DNA of 34,565 nt from Sulfuritalea sp. (GTDB taxonomy: Bacteria; Pseudomonadota; Gammaproteobacteria; Burkholderiales; Rhodocyclaceae). The DNA is taken from assembly GCA_016712985.1 (NCBI GenBank), contig JADJQA010000057.1, forward strand, positions 1 to 34,565, written 5' to 3'. A program made the position numbers and the translations under genes. The notes under the pieces are model-generated. The model saw nothing but the letters and a program-made list of their open reading frames with translations. It was not told the origin of the DNA and searched no databases. Below, piece by piece: positions 29,713 to 34,565 of this stretch. Every line of letters begins with the position of its first letter. Positions within the stretch are counted from its first letter, which is position 1.

Positions 29713-31613
29713 GCAAGATCGAGGAACTGCGGATCAGCGGCCAACTCCCAAGCCCCAAGGGCGTGGCCTTGGCCATCATGGAGATCAGCCGACGCGAAGA
29801 CGCGACCCTGGACGAGGCGGCCAGGGTGGTGCAGACCGATCCGGCCTTGTCCGGCCGCCTGTTGCGGCTGGCCAACGCGGCGAACGGTCGCGGCCGCTCG
29901 GTGGTTTCCATCAACGAGGCGGTGCTGCGGCAGGGCATGACGACCGTGCGTCAATTGGCCATGGGCTTCTCGCTCGTCGACCAATATCCGCAGGGTCTGT
30001 GCACGGCCTTCGACTATCCGGGTTTCTGGTCGCATTCCCTGTTCATGGCGGTGGCCAGCCAGGAGCTCGGCAGGGTGGTACGGGTGGGCACGCCGGACGA
30101 TCTGTTCGCCTGCGGCCTTCTTGCCCAAGTCGGCCGTCTGGCGCTGGCCACAGTCTATCCTGCCGACTACACGGCCTTGCTCGGAGGGCAAGACAGCGGC
30201 ACGGCCTTGCTGGAACTGGAACGCGAGCGTCTGGGGGTGGATCACGTTGAATTCACCGCCGCCATCATGGCCGATTGCGGTATCCCCAAGAGCCTTGCGG
30301 AGCCGGTCAATTACCACGAGGCCCCGGAAAGATCAGGCTTTGCCGAAGGCTCCCGGCCTTACCAACTGGTCCATCTGTTCTTTCAGGCCCGACGAATGGC
30401 AGATCTCGGTCTGTCACCCGAGGCCGGGCGCCACGGCAGCATCTCCGAGCTGCTGCTGCTGGGCGGCAAGATTGGTCTGAACGCCGAAGCCCTGGGTGAA
30501 GTGTTCGACCGGGTGGTTCAACAATGGCGCGATTGGGCCGAGTTGCTCAAGGTGCCGGCAAGCCGGCTGCCGTCGTTCGACGCCATGGCCAAGGCGCCGG
30601 TGCCCCGTTCCGAGCTGGAACCCCGGACAGCCTGCCAGCGCGTGCTGCTGGTGGAGGACGAGCCGACGACCCGCATCATGACGGAAGCCATGCTGCGCGA
30701 AATACTTGGCTGCACGGTCTACACGGCCGAGAATGGCAAGGATGCCCTGGCGCTGGCTCTGGAGGTCATGCCCCAGATCGTCATCACCGACTGGCTGATG
30801 CCGGTCATGGATGGTCTGGAATTCTGCCGCGCCCTGCGCGCCACCGACTGGGGCCAGTCCATGTACGTGATCATGCTGACCGGCATGGAGACCGAGGAGG
30901 AGGTCGTCGAGGCCTTCGAGGCGGGGACCGACGACTACCTGATCAAGCCGGTCACCATGCGCGGCTTGAATGCGCGGATGCGGGCGGCCCTGCATTACGT
31001 GAAGCTGCTGGAGGCCTGGGAGAACGACCGCGCGCAGCTCAAGCAGTTCGCGGCGGAACTGGCCATCAGCAACCGGCGGCTTGGAAACGCCGCGATGACC
31101 GATGTGCTGACGGGACTACCCCATCGTCGTGCAGGGATGGAGGCGCTGAGCAGGGACTGGAGCGCGTCCAAGCGCACCGGTCAGCCGGTGGCGGCGCTGA
31201 TGATCGATGTGGATCTGTTCAAGTCGATCAACGACCGGCACGGCCACGCGGTGGGTGATCAGGTGTTGCAGGAGGTGGCCAGGGCCCTCCAAACCGCCGC
31301 CCGCCAAGACGACAGCATCAGCCGCATCGGCGGCGAGGAGTTTCTGGTGGTCTGTCACGACACGGAAGCCAGGGCTGCGCTGCTGGCCGCCGAGCGTCTG
31401 CGCAAGATGGTCAAGGCCTTGAAGATCAGCATCGGCGGTGTGGACATCCCGACATCGGTCAGCGTCGGCGTCGCGATCCGGGAGAGCGGCATGGAGACGG
31501 CGGATGACATGATGAAGGCCGCGGACAAGGCTCTTTACGCGGCCAAGCATGCCGGACGGAATCGCGTCAGTCTGTTTGTCCAGGGCAAGACCCATTGCGC
31601 CGGAAGCCAATGA
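29709..31613 (+). CDS. HDOD-receiver-GGDEF signalling protein
   Basis: The 634-residue protein has an N-terminal HDOD domain (about 1-280: LPSPKGVALAIMEISRREDA, TDPALSGRLLRLANAANGRG). A receiver domain follows (about 310-430: VLLVEDEPTTRIM, phospho-acceptor Asp near 361 in VITDWLMPVMDG, Lys in YLIKPV). A GGDEF cyclase ends it (about 460-625: MTDVLTGLPHRR, IGGEEF active site, with RQDD five residues upstream as an I-site). It should make cyclic di-GMP under phosphorylation control; no cognate kinase is adjacent. I start it at the GTG (VSKIEELRISG) that overlaps the leader stop, because sequence upstream matches acetoacetyl-CoA synthetase in another frame. No membrane segment is visible. Confidence 0.9.
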   Translation: MSKIEELRISGQLPSPKGVALAIMEISRREDATLDEAARVVQTDPALSGRLLRLANAANGRGRSVVSINEAVLRQGMTTVRQLAMGFSLVDQYPQGLCTAFDYPGFWSHSLFMAVASQELGRVVRVGTPDDLFACGLLAQVGRLALATVYPADYTALLGGQDSGTALLELERERLGVDHVEFTAAIMADCGIPKSLAEPVNYHEAPERSGFAEGSRPYQLVHLFFQARRMADLGLSPEAGRHGSISELLLLGGKIGLNAEALGEVFDRVVQQWRDWAELLKVPASRLPSFDAMAKAPVPRSELEPRTACQRVLLVEDEPTTRIMTEAMLREILGCTVYTAENGKDALALALEVMPQIVITDWLMPVMDGLEFCRALRATDWGQSMYVIMLTGMETEEEVVEAFEAGTDDYLIKPVTMRGLNARMRAALHYVKLLEAWENDRAQLKQFAAELAISNRRLGNAAMTDVLTGLPHRRAGMEALSRDWSASKRTGQPVAALMIDVDLFKSINDRHGHAVGDQVLQEVARALQTAARQDDSISRIGGEEFLVVCHDTEARAALLAAERLRKMVKALKISIGGVDIPTSVSVGVAIRESGMETADDMMKAADKALYAAKHAGRNRVSLFVQGKTHCAGSQ

Positions 31614-31822
31614 CAGGATCAGGGATGTTTCAAGCCCTGAATCCCGTCGGGCGACAGCCGTAACAACAGGCGAGGCGATTGATGTCGGCATGCCCGGATT
31701 TCAATTCATTTCCTCGTTTCCGGTCGCGACTGAGCCAGTATCCTGCGAAGCGGGGCGGAGCAGGAGCGAGTTGTTTCACGGGACTGTTTTCTTCATCACC
31801 AATTCGGCGGGAGATCATTGAT

Positions 31823-32405
31823 ATGTGCAGGCAATACTCATTACTTGTGGCGATTGTGCTTTTCCTGACCGGTAGCGCCGCTGCGGCAAGCGGCGAGGAA
31901 ATAAGAGTCGGCGGTGGCGGCGCGGCAATGATGGGTATCTTCCAGCCGGTCAAACCCCACTTTGAAAAGGCTGCGGGCATCACACTCATCAACCTGCCGT
32001 CGTCTCCCAAGGGCGGCCTGGTCAATCTGATCGAGGGCCGGGTCGATGTCACCGCCGCCGCGCACCCGCTGGACGGGTTGATCGCGGCAGCCAGGCAGGA
32101 TGGCGTCGGGTGACCGCGGCCACCCTGGTCGAGCACGAGATCGGGATCAACCGGATCGCTGTTTTCGTGCACCCCAGCAATCGTGTCGGCAGGCTCTCCA
32201 AGGAGCAGCTCAAGGGCATATTTACCGGCAGGATCGGCAACTGGAAGTGATCGCCGAGGGGGTGGAGACGCGCGCACAGCGTGAGTTCCTGCGGCAGGCC
32301 GGGTGTGCCAAGCTGCAGGGCTATCTGTTCGGCCGCCCGCTGCCAGCCGACGAAACGGAGCGCTTGCTGCGTCAGGGCCGGATCGTCTTGCCGCATGTTC
32401 AGTGA
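31823..32405 (+). pseudogene. periplasmic-binding-protein / EAL chimera, collapsed gene
   Basis: The frame begins MCRQYSLLVAIVLFLTGSAA, a signal peptide, then a PstS-like binding domain (EIRVGGGGAAMMGIFQPVKP...GLVNLIEGRVDVTAAAHPLD). One base is missing near 32107-32113, after which the domain continues in another frame (GINRIAVFVHPSNRVGRLSK...IFTGRIGNWK) to a TGA. Overlapping this point a third reading gives LEVIAEGVETRAQREFLRQA and KLQGYLFGRPLPADETERLL, the C-terminal end of an EAL cyclic-di-GMP phosphodiesterase. The middle (rest of the binding domain, membrane helix and most of the output domains) is missing. It likely descends from a binding-protein-sensor EAL or GGDEF-EAL protein. Confidence 0.75.
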
Positions 32406-32424
32406 AGTACCCGGAGGATTTTCC

Positions 32425-34404
<1,980 letters not shown>

Positions 34405-34565
34405 AAAGTCGGCGCCGGCGGGACGGCGATCGGCGGTTGCGGGTCGGGCTCTGCCACGGTTGCAAGACCCGGCTGCTTGTCCCCACCGGCCTGGATACTG
34501 GTGTTTGTGGATTCTGGCTGGAGTCGGCCAGGAATATCCATTCGACGGCGAGGACTATCGGGCCG
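34405..34565. other. right-edge non-coding sequence
   Basis: After the synthetase stop the DNA starts with a GC-rich element AGTCGGCGCCGGCGGGACGG, a weak relative of the REP-like repeats found 3' of the tetR remnant and ETF-QO. No gene start can be supported before the window ends. Confidence 0.4.

Overview
The window is GC-rich DNA (about 60% or more by eye) from what is most likely a betaproteobacterium, probably of the Rhodocyclales/Sterolibacteriaceae kind. This is an inference from gene content: EtfBA next to an acyl-CoA dehydrogenase and ETF-quinone oxidoreductase, a PHA depolymerase, acetoacetyl-CoA synthetase, DUF2189, DUF3149 and YdcH proteins, and many HDOD/GGDEF signalling proteins. 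No rRNA, CRISPR array or intact insertion sequence was seen.

Layout. (1) 290-4348, minus: a tight four-gene operon of a MetY-type sulfhydrylase, alpha/beta hydrolase, DUF2189 membrane protein and MFS transporter, followed by a small YdcH-like gene. (2) 4744-11578: a signalling block. A Ser/Thr kinase-HDOD-GAF fusion reads right. It converges on a minus operon of sensor kinase, NarL-type regulator, diguanylate cyclase and CBS protein. (3) 11.7-19.1 kb: a degraded accessory zone. It holds tRNA-Thr, a DUF3616 remnant with a large internal deletion, a degenerate tRNA-Ser, two copies of a 25-bp inverted repeat 3.85 kb apart, and a broken metallo-hydrolase. Between the repeats lie OsmC, DUF3149, a sigma-54 activator with a Cys-bearing PAS domain, a pathological poly-G/poly-C tract and a small membrane protein. 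To the right are a PaaI thioesterase and lrgAB, whose leader looks like a recombinase stub. (4) 19.3-24.4 kb: acyl-CoA oxidation, with a disrupted TetR repressor divergent from etfB, etfA, a CbiM-like permease and an acyl-CoA dehydrogenase. (5) 24.6-25.9 kb: hisI and long-form hisG as a coupled pair. (6) 26.2-34.4 kb: a small membrane protein, ETF-QO, PHA depolymerase, an HDOD-receiver-GGDEF protein, a PBP/EAL fusion relic and acetoacetyl-CoA synthetase.

How it works together. EtfBA, the dehydrogenase, ETF-QO, the depolymerase and the synthetase form a coherent set: storage polymer or fatty acids go to acyl-CoA, and electrons go to quinone through ETF. The signalling genes suggest heavy use of c-di-GMP and HDOD outputs.

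The most noteworthy signals are as follows. A diverged copy of the acetoacetyl-CoA synthetase N-terminus serves as a translationally coupled leader of the HDOD-receiver-GGDEF gene. A nearby periplasmic-binding-protein/EAL gene has apparently collapsed through a short-homology deletion. The sigma-54 activator is flanked on both sides by TGCCA-N3/4-TGGCA palindromes. A 25-bp inverted repeat brackets the accessory module. Several frameshifts (tetR, etfA, acyl-CoA dehydrogenase), two of them in G/C homopolymers, and the poly-G tract mean that sequencing or assembly error must be excluded before calling those genes dead.
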